NCBI RefSeq assembly: GCF_009653635.1
Contig: NZ_PPFD01000007.1
Coordinates: forward strand, 213,975-277,974
DNA: 64,000 nt
Direction of reading: 5' to 3'
Source: Endozoicomonas sp. OPT23
Lineage (GTDB): Bacteria; Pseudomonadota; Gammaproteobacteria; Pseudomonadales; Endozoicomonadaceae
Shown: positions 1 to 10,874 of the stretch, piece after piece
Position numbering within the stretch: position 1 is the stretch's first letter
How the letters are laid out: every line of letters starts with the position of its first letter
Position numbers and translations under genes: made by a program
The notes under the pieces: generated by a model
The model's database searches: none
Told to the model about the DNA's origin: nothing
The model's input: the letters and a program-made list of their open reading frames with translations, nothing else

Positions 1-507
1 ACGCTCTGCCAGTTTCAACAGTGCTACTCGAACATCGTCGATAATGGACACCAGCATCTTACGGACTTTTTCCAGCTGATCCTGTGACTGATCCAATACA
101 TTGGTGCGGGCCGGGTTCAGCAGGGTACTGATGGCAGCCATGCCCTGAACGTCTTTGATCAGGTGAGCAACGGTACCGCCAAACTGCTCTTCTACAGTTT
201 TCATGGGCAGCTTGCGTTCACGCACAGCGCGATAAAGCGCCGCAGCCACCAGTGAATCAGAGTCCAACTTCAGCTCAGCCAGTATCTCAACCATCTCCAA
301 ACCGGTACGGAAACAGCCAGGCCCGGTTGGCCAGACGGTTTCAGCCTGCAGCCTGGCTTCATCTTCTACATGCTGGCTCAATTCACAGGCTTTACGCAGA
401 CGGTCGGTATCAGTGACACCAAAAGAGTCCGAAAGCCGCTGTAACCAGGCCTTCAGATCGACGGAACCGTCGTAACGTATGGGGTGATCTTCTCTTACCT
501 TAACCAT
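1..507 (-). CDS. relA: GTP pyrophosphokinase RelA (N-terminal part, runs off the left edge)
   Basis: The first 169 residues of a RelA-type (p)ppGpp synthetase are present; the gene continues beyond base 1. The ATG (505-507 on the minus strand) opens MVKVREDHP, the usual RelA start, followed by the N-terminal pseudo-HD domain. Where SpoT has the metal-binding His-Asp, this protein reads AAALYRAVRE, so the hydrolase site is lost, as expected for RelA rather than SpoT. RelA binds stalled ribosomes carrying uncharged tRNA and makes the alarmone from GTP/GDP and ATP. It lies 193 bp downstream of rlmD on the same strand, the order seen in enterics and Pseudomonas. The synthetase, TGS and ACT domains are outside the window. 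Confidence 0.93.
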   Translation of the reverse strand, partial: MVKVREDHPIRYDGSVDLKAWLQRLSDSFGVTDTDRLRKACELSQHVEDEARLQAETVWPTGPGCFRTGLEMVEILAELKLDSDSLVAAALYRAVRERKLPMKTVEEQFGGTVAHLIKDVQGMAAISTLLNPARTNVLDQSQDQLEKVRKMLVSIIDDVRVALLKLAER

Positions 508-607
508 GTAAGCTTTCCATTCTCAAATACCTTTAGCATCCATTCCGGCTGATAACCATGTCAGCAACCAACAATGAGCGCTGATCGAGATCCTGTAACT
601 TGCAAAA

Positions 608-651
608 ATCATGACAGCTCCATCACTCTCGGTTTAGAAGCCAGTCATGAT
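608..651 (-). terminator. Weak stem-loop between rlmD and relA
   Basis: An 8-bp perfect inverted repeat (608-615 with 644-651) with a 28-nt loop is followed on the minus strand by a short T run. It could attenuate read-through from rlmD into relA, but the loop is long and the T run short, so this is only a possible terminator. The rest of the 508-700 gap shows no gene. Confidence 0.3.
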
Positions 652-700
652 CAAAAAACAACCTGAGCTGATAATGGGTAAAACGGTTAGGTTAATACCT

Positions 701-2062
701 TCAGCCTTTAATGAACAGTGCCATGGACTCAACGTGACCGGTCTGGGGAAACATATCCATCACCCCCAGCCTTTGCAGTTTGTAGCCCTGCTCTGCCAGT
801 ACACCTGCATCCCGAGCCAGAGTGGCAGGGTTACAAGAGATATAGAGTACTTTATCGGGTATCCGATCGGCCATCTGCTCTATGATCTCTTTAGCACCCG
901 CCCTTGGTGGATCCAGTACCAGTGCATCATATTGGTTCAGCAACCAGTCATTGCCTTTTTTACTGCCCTCAATCAGTGCAGCCAGGTCAGCCTGATAAAA
1001 CGCTGTGTTTTCGATAGCATTCAGGCTGGCATTAAAGGCTGCTCGCTCAACCGAGGCAGTGCTGCCTTCTACACCCACTACATGACCCGCTTTACGAGCC
1101 ATAGCCAGTGTGAAGTTGCCCAGCCCGCAGAACAGGTCCAATACCTTGTCAGACGCTTTCAGCTCCAGCCAGTCAACGGCCTGAAGAATCATCTGACGGT
1201 TGATTTGCCAGTTAACTTGAGTGAAGTCCACAGGGCGGAACTGAAGTTTTAAATCAAATTCAGGCAGGGTGTTATAGAGCCAGGGATCATCAGACGGTGA
1301 GTAAAGGCAGCTGATGTGATCAGGTTGTGGCTGAAGATAGAACGGCAGCTGCTGATCCTTAGCGAAGGTAGCCAGCTTACCCTGATCCTCAGCAGAAAGA
1401 GGCTTTATATGCCTGAACAGTACCGCTCTGCCACTGTCTGCCTGTATCAGCTCTACATGACTGACGGCTGTTTTCTTATCCAGTGTCTGCAATAAACTCT
1501 TAATTAGAGGCAGTAATGGCTGTAAAGGTTCCACCAGTACCGGACATTCCCTGATATCAATAATCTGCTTGCTCTGCTGCTGTCGGAAACCGAATTGCAG
1601 CTGATTATTACGCCAGATCATGGAGAGTCGACAACGATGACGATAGCCATAAGGCGTGGAAACCAGAGGATCAGACAAGGTTGCCGGTGTCAGACTTGAG
1701 AAACGGCGCAACTGATCGAGAACAATGCTCTGTTTACCCTGCAGCTGTCCCTCGTGACTCCAGTATTGAAGGCTGCAACCGCCACACTGCTTAAAATGGG
1801 GACACGGAGGCTCAACCCTGTCAGTTGAAGGTTGCTCGACCGAAACAACTTCGGCACTGGTAAAGCGGCGTTTATCTTCAGTGACTCGAATCGACACTTT
1901 TTCCTGAGGCAGAGCACCACTGATAAAAATGGTTTTACCGTGCTGTTTAGCCAGTCCACGACCGTCGTGGGAGAGCCCATGCACTTCAACTCCTCCAACG
2001 ACTCCTTTTACTACCCCTCCTACTACGCGGCTCTTGCCTGGAGAAGTTCTTCTGGATCGCAT
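701..2062 (-). CDS. rlmD: 23S rRNA (uracil-1939-C5)-methyltransferase RlmD
   Basis: The 453-aa protein (E. coli RlmD is 433 aa) has an N-terminal TRAM-like RNA-binding domain at about residues 20-80 and a 4Fe-4S cysteine cluster (C87, C93, C96 in PCPHFKQCGGC, with a fourth Cys in IRECPVL). The C-terminal SAM-dependent methyltransferase has the VLDLFCGLGNF motif and the catalytic SCNPATLARD motif (nucleophile C410). It methylates U1939 of 23S rRNA during ribosome maturation. The basic N-terminal extension (MRSRRTSPGKSR) is slightly longer than usual, so a later start cannot be excluded. It precedes relA on the same strand. Confidence 0.95.
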   Translation of the reverse strand: MRSRRTSPGKSRVVGGVVKGVVGGVEVHGLSHDGRGLAKQHGKTIFISGALPQEKVSIRVTEDKRRFTSAEVVSVEQPSTDRVEPPCPHFKQCGGCSLQYWSHEGQLQGKQSIVLDQLRRFSSLTPATLSDPLVSTPYGYRHRCRLSMIWRNNQLQFGFRQQQSKQIIDIRECPVLVEPLQPLLPLIKSLLQTLDKKTAVSHVELIQADSGRAVLFRHIKPLSAEDQGKLATFAKDQQLPFYLQPQPDHISCLYSPSDDPWLYNTLPEFDLKLQFRPVDFTQVNWQINRQMILQAVDWLELKASDKVLDLFCGLGNFTLAMARKAGHVVGVEGSTASVERAAFNASLNAIENTAFYQADLAALIEGSKKGNDWLLNQYDALVLDPPRAGAKEIIEQMADRIPDKVLYISCNPATLARDAGVLAEQGYKLQRLGVMDMFPQTGHVESMALFIKG

Positions 2063-2190
2063 GCAGATGTGTCCTTTACTGGAAAGCGCTGTTGCCAGAA
2101 GCTCTCTGACAACAGTGAAAAATATGGCGGGGAATTATAACCTGCAGAAGTTCAGAATCCAGCGTTCTTTAACTGGACTCTGACTGTGAC

Positions 2191-3084
2191 TTAACCGTTA
2201 AAAACACCTGTAGACAGATAGCGATCACCACGATCACAGATAATGCAGACGATGGTCGCATTCTCTACTTCTTCAGACAGCCTCAGGGCTCCAGCTACAG
2301 CACCACCAGAAGAGACACCACAGAAAATACCTTCCTGTCGCGCCAGAGCTTTCATGGTCTCTTCCGCTTCTTCCTGACCGATGTCCAGGACACGATCAAC
2401 ACGACTGCTATCGAAAATCTCCGGCAGGTATTCTTTCGGCCAACGACGTATGCCCGGAATACTGGCACCATCAGCGGGCTGAAGTCCGACAATCTCGATA
2501 TCCGAATTCTGCTCTTTGAGGTACCGGGACGTGCCCATAATAGTACCTGTCGTCCCCATGGAACTGACAAAATGCGTCACACGACCTTTCGTCTGTTGCC
2601 AGATTTCAGGCCCTGTGCCTTTATAATGTGAAAGAGGGTTATCCTGATTGGCGAACTGATTAAGCACCTTACCTTCACCGGCTTCCTGCAGTTCAAGAGC
2701 CAGATCTCTCGCGCCTTCCATACCGGATTCCTTGGTCACCAGTTTTAGCTCTGCACCATAGGCTGTCATAGCCGCACGACGCTCTTCACTCATGTGATCA
2801 GGCATGATCAAAATCATGCGATAGCCTTTGATCGCAGCCGCCATGGCCAAAGCAATACCGGTATTGCCGGAAGTGGCTTCGATCAGGGTATCTCCGGGCT
2901 GAATACGACCACTGGCTTCCGCTTCAATTATCATGGACAAGGCGGGCCGGTCTTTGACAGAACCTGCCGGGTTATTACCTTCCAGCTTCAGAAGAATGGT
3001 ATTACTGCTGTTCGAGGCAAGACGCTGCAACCGCACAACCGGAGTGTTACCGATCAGGGCTTCAATAGTAGGGTAATCCGTCAT
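2191..3084 (-). CDS. cysM: Cysteine synthase B
   Basis: A 297-aa fold-type II PLP enzyme that makes L-cysteine from O-acetylserine and sulfide or thiosulfate. The PLP lysine is K44 in NPAGSVKDRP, the substrate loop is EATSGNTGIALA, and the glycine-rich phosphate-binding loop is VSSMGTTGTIMG. The length and the SGNTGIALAMAAAIKGY stretch fit CysM rather than the longer CysK. The gene is divergent from barA with a 90-bp gap that should hold both promoters. Confidence 0.94.
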   Translation of the reverse strand: MTDYPTIEALIGNTPVVRLQRLASNSSNTILLKLEGNNPAGSVKDRPALSMIIEAEASGRIQPGDTLIEATSGNTGIALAMAAAIKGYRMILIMPDHMSEERRAAMTAYGAELKLVTKESGMEGARDLALELQEAGEGKVLNQFANQDNPLSHYKGTGPEIWQQTKGRVTHFVSSMGTTGTIMGTSRYLKEQNSDIEIVGLQPADGASIPGIRRWPKEYLPEIFDSSRVDRVLDIGQEEAEETMKALARQEGIFCGVSSGGAVAGALRLSEEVENATIVCIICDRGDRYLSTGVFNG

Positions 3085-3174
3085 GTACTTATAACCAGAA
3101 CTTCCAAAAGACGTGTTTAACTCTTATTATCTCCAAGGATAAAGGATTGCCCTCTTCTCTGCACAGTTAATACT

Positions 3175-5934
3175 ATGAAAAACACCACACAGGCGGTTAA
3201 GCGCCGGATCATGTTACTGGCCTACCTGCCTGGCGCATTGATCTCGATTATGATGTGCAGCTTGTATCTGTGCGCCCGTTTTGCCGAACTGGATCAGAAC
3301 CTTGCCAGCAAGGCAGAAGATACTGCCCAGCGAATGGCGACTCTGGTCGTTTTCACCATGGAAACCGGCTTTAAAGACAGTACTCAGGATCTTGCCAGCC
3401 AACTACTGGAAGACAGTGAAATTCGCGCTGTTAACCTGCTGGATGAAAAAGGGCTTGAGTGCCTGCATGCTGGCCCTAAAATGCTGTCTATTACTGGTGA
3501 CCAACCACTGCCGGAACGAATTAGCATTTACTCCGGTGAAAACTCGTTACGAGCTATTGCGCCTGTCATCAACACCAGTTCAGGCTCTGTCAATATTACT
3601 GGCTGGGTGCAGGTAGAGCTGACTTATGCTGAAATAAGGCTGCAAAAGTACCGTGCCATGTTGCTGGCAATTCTCGCATTAACCTTTACTCTGGTCCTGG
3701 CCTATTCCCTCTGCCTGAAACTCTGTCGTTATATTCTCTCGCCACTGGCAGACATTACCCAGAATATTCGGGAAATAGATCTGTCCGGACTTGAAAGCAC
3801 TCAGCTCAACAGCAATTCCGAGCAGCTTTACTCAGGCCTCGAAAACGCGATTAACCTGATGCTGGCACGAATCTCACAATCCTGGTACGACCTGCAACGC
3901 AACATTGATCTTTCGACAGAAGAACTTCAGGAAACACTGGAAACCATTGAAGTTCAGAACGTAGAACTGGACCTTGCCAGAAAAGAGGCTCAGGAGGCCA
4001 GTCGAAGCAAGAGTGAATTTCTGGCCAATATGAGCCACGAAATCAGAACACCACTGAATGGTATATCCGGTTACACCAACTTACTGCTTGAGTCTGATTT
4101 AAAACCTCAGCAGCGGGATTATATGAGTACCATCGAGAAATCAGCCCAGGGGCTGATGACCATGCTCAATGATATTCTTGATTTTTCCCGTATCGAAGCC
4201 GGCAAGCTGGAACTTGATAATCAACGAGTCTGCCTGCGGGAAGTGATTGATGATTCACTGGCGATTATGGCACCCGCTGCTCATCAAAAATCTCTGGAAC
4301 TGGTCAGTTTTTTCTACGAAGAAACCCCGGAAGAGATTCTTGCGGATAAGCAGCGTCTTTCCCAGATTCTGATCAACCTGGTCAGCAATGCCGTCAAGTT
4401 CACCAGCACAGGCAGTGTTGCCGTCAGGGTTATGCTCGAGAATACTGACGAGCATGGTATTCACACACTGAAGTTTACCGTTACCGATACCGGCACGGGT
4501 CTAACCCCCGAACAACACTCCCGTATTTTCAAAGCGTTTTCTCAAGCTGACTCAAGTCGTACTCGTCAAGCTGGCGGTACAGGTCTGGGGCTGGCTATCA
4601 GTAAAAGCCTCGTTGAACAGATGAACGGCGAAATCGGTCTGGATTCTGACCTGGGAAGAGGCTCGGTATTCTGGTTTACCATACGTACACGACTGGCCGA
4701 CAGCAGTTCCGAGCACAAGCAATTAAAGGCCCCCTTCAAGCAAGTACTGCTCTGCGAACCCCAGGAACTGACACGTCTCTCTATCGGTCATCAGCTCCAG
4801 CACCTGGGTTTACAAATCAACCAGTTTGATCATTTCACCAGCCTTGAAAGCCACGTTCAGAAGAACACGACGCCTCAGCTGATCTTGTTAGGCCAGGGTG
4901 AGGAAAACCTGATCCAGACCTTAAGCCAGGCAAAGAGCATGAGTCAGGCGTGCCCAATCCTTGTTTTAGCTCTTGCCCACGAGCACAATCATTACCCGGA
5001 AAGCCTGCCAGACAATGTTCACCCATTATTAAAACCACTGTCGTTTAATAAACTGAAGAGAACTCTCGAACAGCTATCCAGTCACAAGCAGGTTCAGACA
5101 GTCGCTGCCAATCTCCCGGTTAACTATCAGTTCACCAAAAAACTGGAGATACTGGCAGTAGACGACCACCCGGTAAACCTTAAACTGCTGGCAACCATTC
5201 TCAACAACCTGGAATTATCCGTCAGTACCGCCAGCGATGGTTTCCAGGCACTGGAACTGTGTAAATCAAAACAGTTTGACCTGATTCTGATGGACGTACA
5301 GATGCCGGGCAAAGATGGTCTGAAAACCACTCAGGAAATACGCCAGATCAACAATGTTTACGCCAAAACCCCGGTTATAGCCATTACTGCCCACGCACTG
5401 CCCGAAGAGCGCAAGCAGATTCTGCAAAGTGGCATGGATGACTATATGACCAAGCCGGTTAACAAAAAACAACTGATCAATACCATCAGCCACTGGACAG
5501 GCAGCCGGATTGAAAATCAGAATCAGTCCCAGATAAAAAACCTTTCAACGGATAAATCGAGTCCTATTGATCTTGCCGCAAGCATTAAGCTGACAGGAGG
5601 CAATCGTGAACTGGCAGAAGAAATGCTGGGTATGATGCTCAGTGCTTTGCCTGATGACTTACGAATCATTACCGGAAGTTTTCAGGAGGGAGATCAAAAA
5701 GCATTATTAGAGCGGGTTCATCGATTGCATGGAGCCTGCCAATATTGTGCAGCTCCTGAATTAAAGCAGGCCTGTTACACGCTGGAAAACAGTCTCAAGA
5801 AGGTCGATAGCCTTAACTCACCTGCACTTCAGCAACAGGTAAAAAAGGTGGCTAAAGCCATAATTCGACTCATCGAATGGCAAAAAAAGCGCAGCGACAA
5901 AGCCAGAAAAGATCAGCCAGAACTGACTGGATAA
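3175..5934 (+). CDS. barA: Hybrid sensor histidine kinase BarA/GacS
   Basis: The 919-aa protein matches the length of E. coli BarA (918). It has an N-terminal membrane segment (about 12-30), a periplasmic sensor, a second membrane segment (about 160-180) and a HAMP/coiled-coil region. The HisKA H-box [11 protein letters not shown] has phospho-His H288; HATPase motifs follow ([26 protein letters not shown]). After a degenerate receiver-like segment (about 520-640) comes a full receiver (ILAVDDHP, phospho-Asp D707 in LMDVQMPG) and a C-terminal HPt domain (H852 in HRLHGA). It signals through UvrY/GacA to the csrB-type RNAs that titrate CsrA; csrA itself lies at 57.4 kb. Confidence 0.93.
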   Translation: MKNTTQAVKRRIMLLAYLPGALISIMMCSLYLCARFAELDQNLASKAEDTAQRMATLVVFTMETGFKDSTQDLASQLLEDSEIRAVNLLDEKGLECLHAGPKMLSITGDQPLPERISIYSGENSLRAIAPVINTSSGSVNITGWVQVELTYAEIRLQKYRAMLLAILALTFTLVLAYSLCLKLCRYILSPLADITQNIREIDLSGLESTQLNSNSEQLYSGLENAINLMLARISQSWYDLQRNIDLSTEELQETLETIEVQNVELDLARKEAQEASRSKSEFLANMSHEIRTPLNGISGYTNLLLESDLKPQQRDYMSTIEKSAQGLMTMLNDILDFSRIEAGKLELDNQRVCLREVIDDSLAIMAPAAHQKSLELVSFFYEETPEEILADKQRLSQILINLVSNAVKFTSTGSVAVRVMLENTDEHGIHTLKFTVTDTGTGLTPEQHSRIFKAFSQADSSRTRQAGGTGLGLAISKSLVEQMNGEIGLDSDLGRGSVFWFTIRTRLADSSSEHKQLKAPFKQVLLCEPQELTRLSIGHQLQHLGLQINQFDHFTSLESHVQKNTTPQLILLGQGEENLIQTLSQAKSMSQACPILVLALAHEHNHYPESLPDNVHPLLKPLSFNKLKRTLEQLSSHKQVQTVAANLPVNYQFTKKLEILAVDDHPVNLKLLATILNNLELSVSTASDGFQALELCKSKQFDLILMDVQMPGKDGLKTTQEIRQINNVYAKTPVIAITAHALPEERKQILQSGMDDYMTKPVNKKQLINTISHWTGSRIENQNQSQIKNLSTDKSSPIDLAASIKLTGGNRELAEEMLGMMLSALPDDLRIITGSFQEGDQKALLERVHRLHGACQYCAAPELKQACYTLENSLKKVDSLNSPALQQQVKKVAKAIIRLIEWQKKRSDKARKDQPELTG

Positions 5935-5943
5935 AGGTAGCGA

Positions 5944-6008
5944 CGGGTATTTATTTCAACCTGCTTCATTTAAACGAATGAGCTGGACTATAAATACCCG
6001 TTTTTTTA
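5944..6008 (+). terminator. Rho-independent terminator downstream of barA
   Basis: A perfect 10-bp stem (5944-5953 with 5991-6000) encloses a 37-nt loop that can itself fold, and is followed by seven T residues on the plus strand. It sits 10 bp after the barA stop and separates barA from the convergent acpS. Confidence 0.8.
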
Positions 6009-6016
6009 CAGCGTGA

Positions 6017-6394
6017 TCAGTTTATTTCAAGCACGACAAAAGCGACAGCAGAGTCAACCTCATCAGAAAGACTCAAGTGAATCGCTGAGATCCCACGCTC
6101 TTCCTGCAAAGCTCCAGCATTACCAAGAAAAGTCATCAAAGGAGCACCCGCTTCATTATTGCTCACCTCCAGATCCTGAAAGCTTACCTTACCGATCCCA
6201 GTCCCCAATGCTTTTGAAGCGGCCTCTTTGGCAGCGAATCGCTTGGCCAGCCATGAGGCTTTTAAACCTGACTGTTCAAACGTCTGCATTTCTGTTTCTG
6301 TCAGAATTCGACGAGCAAAACGCTCGCCGGATCGATCCAGCGCTTTCTGGATACGATCAATCCTGACGATATCAGTACCAATGCCCGCAATCAT
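6017..6394 (-). CDS. acpS: Holo-[acyl-carrier-protein] synthase
   Basis: The 125-aa phosphopantetheinyl transferase moves 4'-phosphopantetheine from CoA onto apo-ACP. The opening [14 protein letters not shown] carries the Mg-binding Asp, and [19 protein letters not shown] is the family signature with its catalytic Glu and Lys. Its ATG overlaps the pdxJ stop by 4 bp, so translation is probably coupled. It is the last gene of the lepA-lepB...acpS cluster, the same pdxJ-acpS order as in E. coli. Confidence 0.95.
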   Translation of the reverse strand: MIAGIGTDIVRIDRIQKALDRSGERFARRILTETEMQTFEQSGLKASWLAKRFAAKEAASKALGTGIGKVSFQDLEVSNNEAGAPLMTFLGNAGALQEERGISAIHLSLSDEVDSAVAFVVLEIN

Positions 6395-7137
6395 CGCTTC
6401 TCGGCAGCTCCAAGCATCAGAGCTTTCATCTCTTTTACCGCGTCTTTCAAGCCAGTAAAGAGTGCTCGCGCAATAATTGAATGACCGATATTCAATTCAT
6501 TAATACCAGAAATAGCTGCAATAGGTTCAACGTTTTGATAATTCAGGCCATGACCTGCATTCACAATTAAACCTTTTGACAGGGCAAACTCTGTGGCTTG
6601 TTTAAGGCGATCCAGCTCGTACTGATATTGCTCTGCGGTCTCCGCTTCAGCATAAGCACCGGTGTGTAGTTCAATAACGGGAGCACCTGCCTCAACTGCT
6701 GCTGCAATCTGCTCCTGATCAGGATCAATAAACAGCGATACTTCAGAGCCCGCTTCCGCTAAACGCTCACAGGCGTTCTTGATAGAAGGCAGTTGACCTG
6801 CAACATTAAGACCGCCCTCTGTGGTCAGCTCTTCACGCTTTTCCGGCACCAGACAGACTGCATGAGGTTTTACTTCTTCAGCAATGGCCAGCATTTCTTC
6901 AGTGACCGCCATTTCGAGATTCATTCGAGTCTGCAGAACATCACTCAATATGATGACATCACGATCCTGAATATGACGGCGATCTTCCCGCAAGTGCAGA
7001 GTAATACCATCCGCACCCGCCTGCTCAGCTTCAATAGCCGCCTGCACCGGATCAGGATAATCAATGCCACGAGCCTGTCGTACCGTAGCAATATGGTCGA
7101 TGTTCACACCCAGCAGGATTCTTTTATGAGGAATCAT
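6391..7137 (-). CDS. pdxJ: Pyridoxine 5'-phosphate synthase
   Basis: The 248-aa TIM-barrel enzyme condenses 1-deoxyxylulose 5-phosphate with 3-amino-2-oxopropyl phosphate in vitamin B6 synthesis. Visible signatures are [16 protein letters not shown] at the N-terminus, [16 protein letters not shown], and the C-terminal [11 protein letters not shown] and [12 protein letters not shown] phosphate-binding loops. It overlaps recO upstream and acpS downstream by 4 bp each. Confidence 0.96.
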   Translation of the reverse strand: MIPHKRILLGVNIDHIATVRQARGIDYPDPVQAAIEAEQAGADGITLHLREDRRHIQDRDVIILSDVLQTRMNLEMAVTEEMLAIAEEVKPHAVCLVPEKREELTTEGGLNVAGQLPSIKNACERLAEAGSEVSLFIDPDQEQIAAAVEAGAPVIELHTGAYAEAETAEQYQYELDRLKQATEFALSKGLIVNAGHGLNYQNVEPIAAISGINELNIGHSIIARALFTGLKDAVKEMKALMLGAAEKR

Positions 7138-7850
7138 GACGCTGACTTCTCCTTGGAGCTCGCCCGGAATAGCTCCCGGCTTTTGAATGGTTTATTGCCC
7201 ACCAAAGGCAGCAAAGCCCGACGGGTAAATTGTTTATAGCCCTGAAAGTATTCAGGCTGGCTAAAGTCCCTGTTAGCCAGAGCCAGCAATAATGCACCAG
7301 AAAAACAACTTTCTGTAGCTGCATTTTTATACACTGGCAACAGTCCCCGATTAGGACTGAATCTGTAAAAGCAATCCGCAGCCAATGGAACGCCATCGGC
7401 AGCGCTATGCCCAAGGTCTGGCAGATAACCAGTAACCTCAAGTAGTTCCAGCTCAAAAAGCCTCAACACAGGTTCCAGCTGACTGGCTTGCGAGAGCTTA
7501 TCGAGAATCCACTCATAAAGCTCAAATAAACCATCAAGCTGCTGGCCAGGAAGAACCGCTCTTAACATCAGCTCATTAAGATAAAAACCACAATAAAGCG
7601 CTTTACCTGTTAGTTGAACTGAGCGGGATAATTCACTGGAAGTTTGTGACTTCAACTCTCCCCTGCCCCGCCAGCTGACCAGTGAGGAGGTAAAAGGTTG
7701 AATTAAATGAGCGGAACGGGAACGTGTTTTGCGAACACCCTGAACGACCATCGCCACACGACCATGATCTTTCACCAGATATTCTGCAATCACTGAGCGC
7801 TCCTTGTAAGGTCTGCTGTGCAGCAACCAGGCTGCGCTCAGTGTAGTCAT
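7134..7850 (-). CDS. recO: DNA repair protein RecO
   Basis: The 238-aa RecO mediator loads RecA onto SSB-coated single strands in the RecFOR pathway. The N-terminal OB-fold begins [20 protein letters not shown], and the [18 protein letters not shown] stretch is typical of the family. The C-terminal half is helical. There is a 1-bp overlap with era upstream (TGATG) and a 4-bp overlap with pdxJ downstream, as in the E. coli rnc-era-recO-pdxJ operon. Confidence 0.94.
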   Translation of the reverse strand: MTTLSAAWLLHSRPYKERSVIAEYLVKDHGRVAMVVQGVRKTRSRSAHLIQPFTSSLVSWRGRGELKSQTSSELSRSVQLTGKALYCGFYLNELMLRAVLPGQQLDGLFELYEWILDKLSQASQLEPVLRLFELELLEVTGYLPDLGHSAADGVPLAADCFYRFSPNRGLLPVYKNAATESCFSGALLLALANRDFSQPEYFQGYKQFTRRALLPLVGNKPFKSRELFRASSKEKSAS

Positions 7851-8779
7851 CAGCTGAAATCGTATCCCAGGCTTTTCAGGGCACGATCATCATCAGACCA
7901 GCCACCTTTAACCTTGACCCAGAGATTCAGCATGATCTTGGAATCAAACATCTTCTCCATATCAAGACGGGCATCCTGACCAATCTGTCTCAAGCGAGAG
8001 CCTTTATCTCCAATCACAATAGCTTTCTGACTTGGACGTTCAACCAGAATCACTGCACTGATGGTCAGCAATGGACCTTTCGGACGCATTTCGTGCTGGA
8101 ACTCTTCCACTTCAACGGTCATTTCATAAGGCAGCTCATCACCCAGCTGACGCATGATTTTCTCACGCACCAGTTCAGCCGCCATAAAGCGGGAGCTGCG
8201 GTCAGTGATCTGATCTTCCGGGAAGAAGTGAATACCTTCCGGCATCAGATCATCAATCAGAACTTCCAATTCTTTCAGATTGTGACCATTCAGAGCAGAC
8301 AGAGGCATGATAGCTTTAAAGTCACGTTTGGCGGCAATTTCCTGCAGAAACGGCATCATTTCAGCTTTGTCCTGAACACGGTCTACCTTGTTCAGTGCCA
8401 GAATAACCGGGCATTTCAAATGACTGAGTTTATTCAGAACCAGCTGATCTTCTTCCGTCCACTGCAGACGATCAATCACAAAGACCACTGCATCAATACC
8501 GGTCAGGGCACTGGTGGCAGCACGGTTCATGTAGCGGTTAATGGCACGCTTTTCGACCTTGTGCATACCCGGAGTATCTACAAAGATCGTCTGGGTATTG
8601 TTTTCAGTCTTGATACCCAGCACCTGGTGGCGGGTAGTCTGCGGACGTCGTGAAGTGATCGACAGCTTCTGACCCAGAATATGGTTCAGCAGGGTCGATT
8701 TGCCGACATTAGGACGGCCGACAATCGCGACATAGCCACAACGGGTAACATCGGAGGTTTCAGATACTTCTGCGTTCAT
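7850..8779 (-). CDS. era: GTPase Era
   Basis: The 309-aa GTPase helps mature 16S rRNA and assemble the 30S subunit. GTPase motifs are G1 [10 protein letters not shown]3 DTPGMH, G4 NKVD and G5 SALNG. The C-terminal KH domain is present, with the [15 protein letters not shown] loop that binds the 3' end of 16S rRNA. The start overlaps the rnc stop by 4 bp. Confidence 0.97.
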   Translation of the reverse strand: MNAEVSETSDVTRCGYVAIVGRPNVGKSTLLNHILGQKLSITSRRPQTTRHQVLGIKTENNTQTIFVDTPGMHKVEKRAINRYMNRAATSALTGIDAVVFVIDRLQWTEEDQLVLNKLSHLKCPVILALNKVDRVQDKAEMMPFLQEIAAKRDFKAIMPLSALNGHNLKELEVLIDDLMPEGIHFFPEDQITDRSSRFMAAELVREKIMRQLGDELPYEMTVEVEEFQHEMRPKGPLLTISAVILVERPSQKAIVIGDKGSRLRQIGQDARLDMEKMFDSKIMLNLWVKVKGGWSDDDRALKSLGYDFS

Positions 8780-9465
8780 GCACTCTCTACTCCGAGCTTT
8801 TCCAAAGCAAAACGGGCGGCCTGTTGTTCGGCGCCACGACGACTTGAACCTTTGCCTTCAGCATTCAGTTCAGGGCTTTCCAATTCACAGATGACGGTAA
8901 ACACCTGATCATGGGCATCACCTTCAATATGGGTGACCTGATACTTGGGTAATGGGTTCTGCCTCGACTGCAGGAACTCCTGCAAGCGGGTTTTCGGATC
9001 CTTGTTCTGGTTGTCGGTTGCAGACAAACCAGCCAAGCGATCGGTAAACCAGCTGCGAATTCGTTCGCGGCAAACTTCCATTCCGGCATCAAGGTAGATA
9101 GCACCAATAATGGCTTCTACTGCGTCGGCAAGTATGGATTCACGACGAAAACCACCGCTCTTGAGTTCACCAGAACCAAGGCGCAGGCAATCGCTCAATA
9201 CAAACTCACGACCAATTTCAGCCAGAGTAACACCGCGTACCATACGGGCTCGCAAGCGACTCAACTGGCCTTCTCGGGCTTCAGGAAATTGCTCAAACAG
9301 AGCTTCGGCAATCACAAAGTTCACAATCGAATCGCCGAGAAATTCCAGACGTTCATTATTGCGACTGCCGCAGCTGCGATGGGTCAGAGCCAGCTCAAGC
9401 CGGCTGCGATCTTTAAAGGTGTAGCCCAGCCGCTTTTCGAGGCGGGCAAGTTCATCAGTCTTCAC
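8776..9465 (-). CDS. rnc: Ribonuclease III
   Basis: The 229-aa enzyme cleaves double-stranded RNA in rRNA processing and mRNA turnover. The catalytic signature [12 protein letters not shown] carries the Glu/Asp metal ligands, the second metal site is in [13 protein letters not shown], and a C-terminal dsRNA-binding domain (KTRLQEFLQ... [18 protein letters not shown]) follows. It overlaps DUF4845 upstream and era downstream by 4 bp each. Two hairpins lie upstream of the DUF4845 gene in the same transcript and could be substrates for autoregulatory cleavage. Confidence 0.97.
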   Translation of the reverse strand: MKTDELARLEKRLGYTFKDRSRLELALTHRSCGSRNNERLEFLGDSIVNFVIAEALFEQFPEAREGQLSRLRARMVRGVTLAEIGREFVLSDCLRLGSGELKSGGFRRESILADAVEAIIGAIYLDAGMEVCRERIRSWFTDRLAGLSATDNQNKDPKTRLQEFLQSRQNPLPKYQVTHIEGDAHDQVFTVICELESPELNAEGKGSSRRGAEQQAARFALEKLGVESA

Positions 9466-9833
9466 TGAGATTCAGCATTCCAGTAATGTTTAAAAGTTAA
9501 AACAAGATCTACGTTGTACATCAGGTGCATACGACGTTCGTAGTTGATATCGACGCTCACACCGTCCTTACGGTCCCGGGTTATTTTCAGTTCATCCCGG
9601 CTTAAATCAATTCGATTGGTGCTCAAACCCTTCTGCACCCACTCACGCACTTCCGAGCGGGAAGCCTCAGAGATGCCGGGGCGGTTATCCAGGGATTTAA
9701 GCACCTTGGCTACTGCGTAATCATCAAGATAAACAGGGCTCATTTTCATGCCCAGCATTACGACAAAACCGAGTACCAGTATAGTTACCAGCAAACCCAG
9801 AGTGGATAATCCTTTCTGTTTTCGCAAAGCCAT
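9462..9833 (-). CDS. DUF4845 family membrane protein
   Basis: A 123-aa protein with one N-terminal membrane segment (about residues 9-27, [18 protein letters not shown]) preceded by basic residues, then a small soluble domain. Genes of this family sit between lepB and rnc in Pseudomonas and relatives and are annotated DUF4845; their function is not known to me. Here the stop overlaps the rnc start by 4 bp. The membrane segment resembles a type IV pilin-like N-terminus, but a clear prepilin cleavage site is not evident. Confidence 0.85.
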   Translation of the reverse strand: MALRKQKGLSTLGLLVTILVLGFVVMLGMKMSPVYLDDYAVAKVLKSLDNRPGISEASRSEVREWVQKGLSTNRIDLSRDELKITRDRKDGVSVDINYERRMHLMYNVDLVLTFKHYWNAESQ

Positions 9834-9871
9834 TTGCCTGCTCCCTTTATTCGCTCTGTATCTTAAACAGC

Positions 9872-9939
9872 AAAACCACTTACTGCTCTGTGGATAGAGC
9901 TGAAAGTGGTTTTCTGATTGCCCGAAACCATACGGGCAA
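9872..9939. other. Two tandem hairpins between lepB and the DUF4845-rnc operon
   Basis: The first is a 10-bp outer stem (9872-9881 with 9904-9913) with an inner GCTCT/AGAGC stem. The second is a 7-bp stem (9918-9924 with 9933-9939). Neither is followed by a long T run, so they look more like RNA-processing or partial-termination structures than simple terminators. They lie in the minus-strand transcript between lepB and the genes for DUF4845 and RNase III. Confidence 0.5.
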
Positions 9940-9954
9940 CGTCTCGTTATCAGG

Positions 9955-10773
9955 TTACTCTATTGTGCCATTATTTTTAAAGTTGGGAATCTGTTTCCAG
10001 CTTGGCCAGTGCATCCAGATATAAACCGCTTTACCAACAATATTTTTCTCAGGGACTAAGCCCCAATAACGGCTGTCATTGGAATGATCACGGTTATCAC
10101 CCATCATAAAGTAGTAACCTTCAGGAATCATCCAGCTGCCTTCAGCATCACGACGCAGCAAACCATTATCCTTGCGGATGGTATGAACCTTGCCATCGAT
10201 GGTTTCATTAAACAGCTTGTAGCTGCCCGAACTGTCTCTTAGCTGGGCAGTAAACTCTTCTTTAACAGGCTCACCATTAATCACCAGCTGCTTGTTCTTG
10301 TAGCTGATGCGATCACCTGGCACACCAATAACCCGCTTGATGAAATTGATGTTCGGATTTCTTGGTTCCTTGAACACCATAACATCACCAGGCTTCGGGT
10401 CATTCACCGATACAACCTTGGTACCCAGCACTGGCAGACGAAGACCGTAGTCGTATTTATTCACCAGAATAAAATCGCCAATCTGCAAGGTTGGAATCAT
10501 CGAACCGGATGGAATCTGGAAAGGTTCAAACAGGAAAGAACGCAGCACCAGCACCAGCGCTAATACAGGAAAAACCGACTTGGCGGTTTCAACAATACCT
10601 AGCTCACGTTCAAGACTGTCGGCAGCACCCTGATCAAATGACTGTCCGGCACCTGACTTATAGGTAGCAACCGCCGCACGACGCTTTGGCTTCAGTACCA
10701 GTCGGTCAAACAGTGCTATCAGGCCGGTAATCAATACCGCAAGCACCAACAGCAAAGGAAAATTAATATCCAT
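9955..10773 (-). CDS. lepB: Signal peptidase I
   Basis: The 272-aa inner-membrane protease removes signal peptides from exported proteins. There are two N-terminal membrane segments (about 4-24 and 66-82). The catalytic serine is S91 in PSGSMIPTL, and the general-base lysine is K146 in FIKRVIGVPGDRI. The C-terminal GDNRDHSNDSRYWG motif is the family's box E. It follows lepA by about 100 bp, as in E. coli. Confidence 0.96.
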   Translation of the reverse strand: MDINFPLLLVLAVLITGLIALFDRLVLKPKRRAAVATYKSGAGQSFDQGAADSLERELGIVETAKSVFPVLALVLVLRSFLFEPFQIPSGSMIPTLQIGDFILVNKYDYGLRLPVLGTKVVSVNDPKPGDVMVFKEPRNPNINFIKRVIGVPGDRISYKNKQLVINGEPVKEEFTAQLRDSSGSYKLFNETIDGKVHTIRKDNGLLRRDAEGSWMIPEGYYFMMGDNRDHSNDSRYWGLVPEKNIVGKAVYIWMHWPSWKQIPNFKNNGTIE

Positions 10774-10874
10774 AGTTGTTTGTTCTCGAATCTGTTTTCA
10801 GTTTACCTGTTATTAGATTACGAGCCGGTTGATACCAGCCCGCAGTCAAAGGGTAAATCCATTCACCTGTTGAA

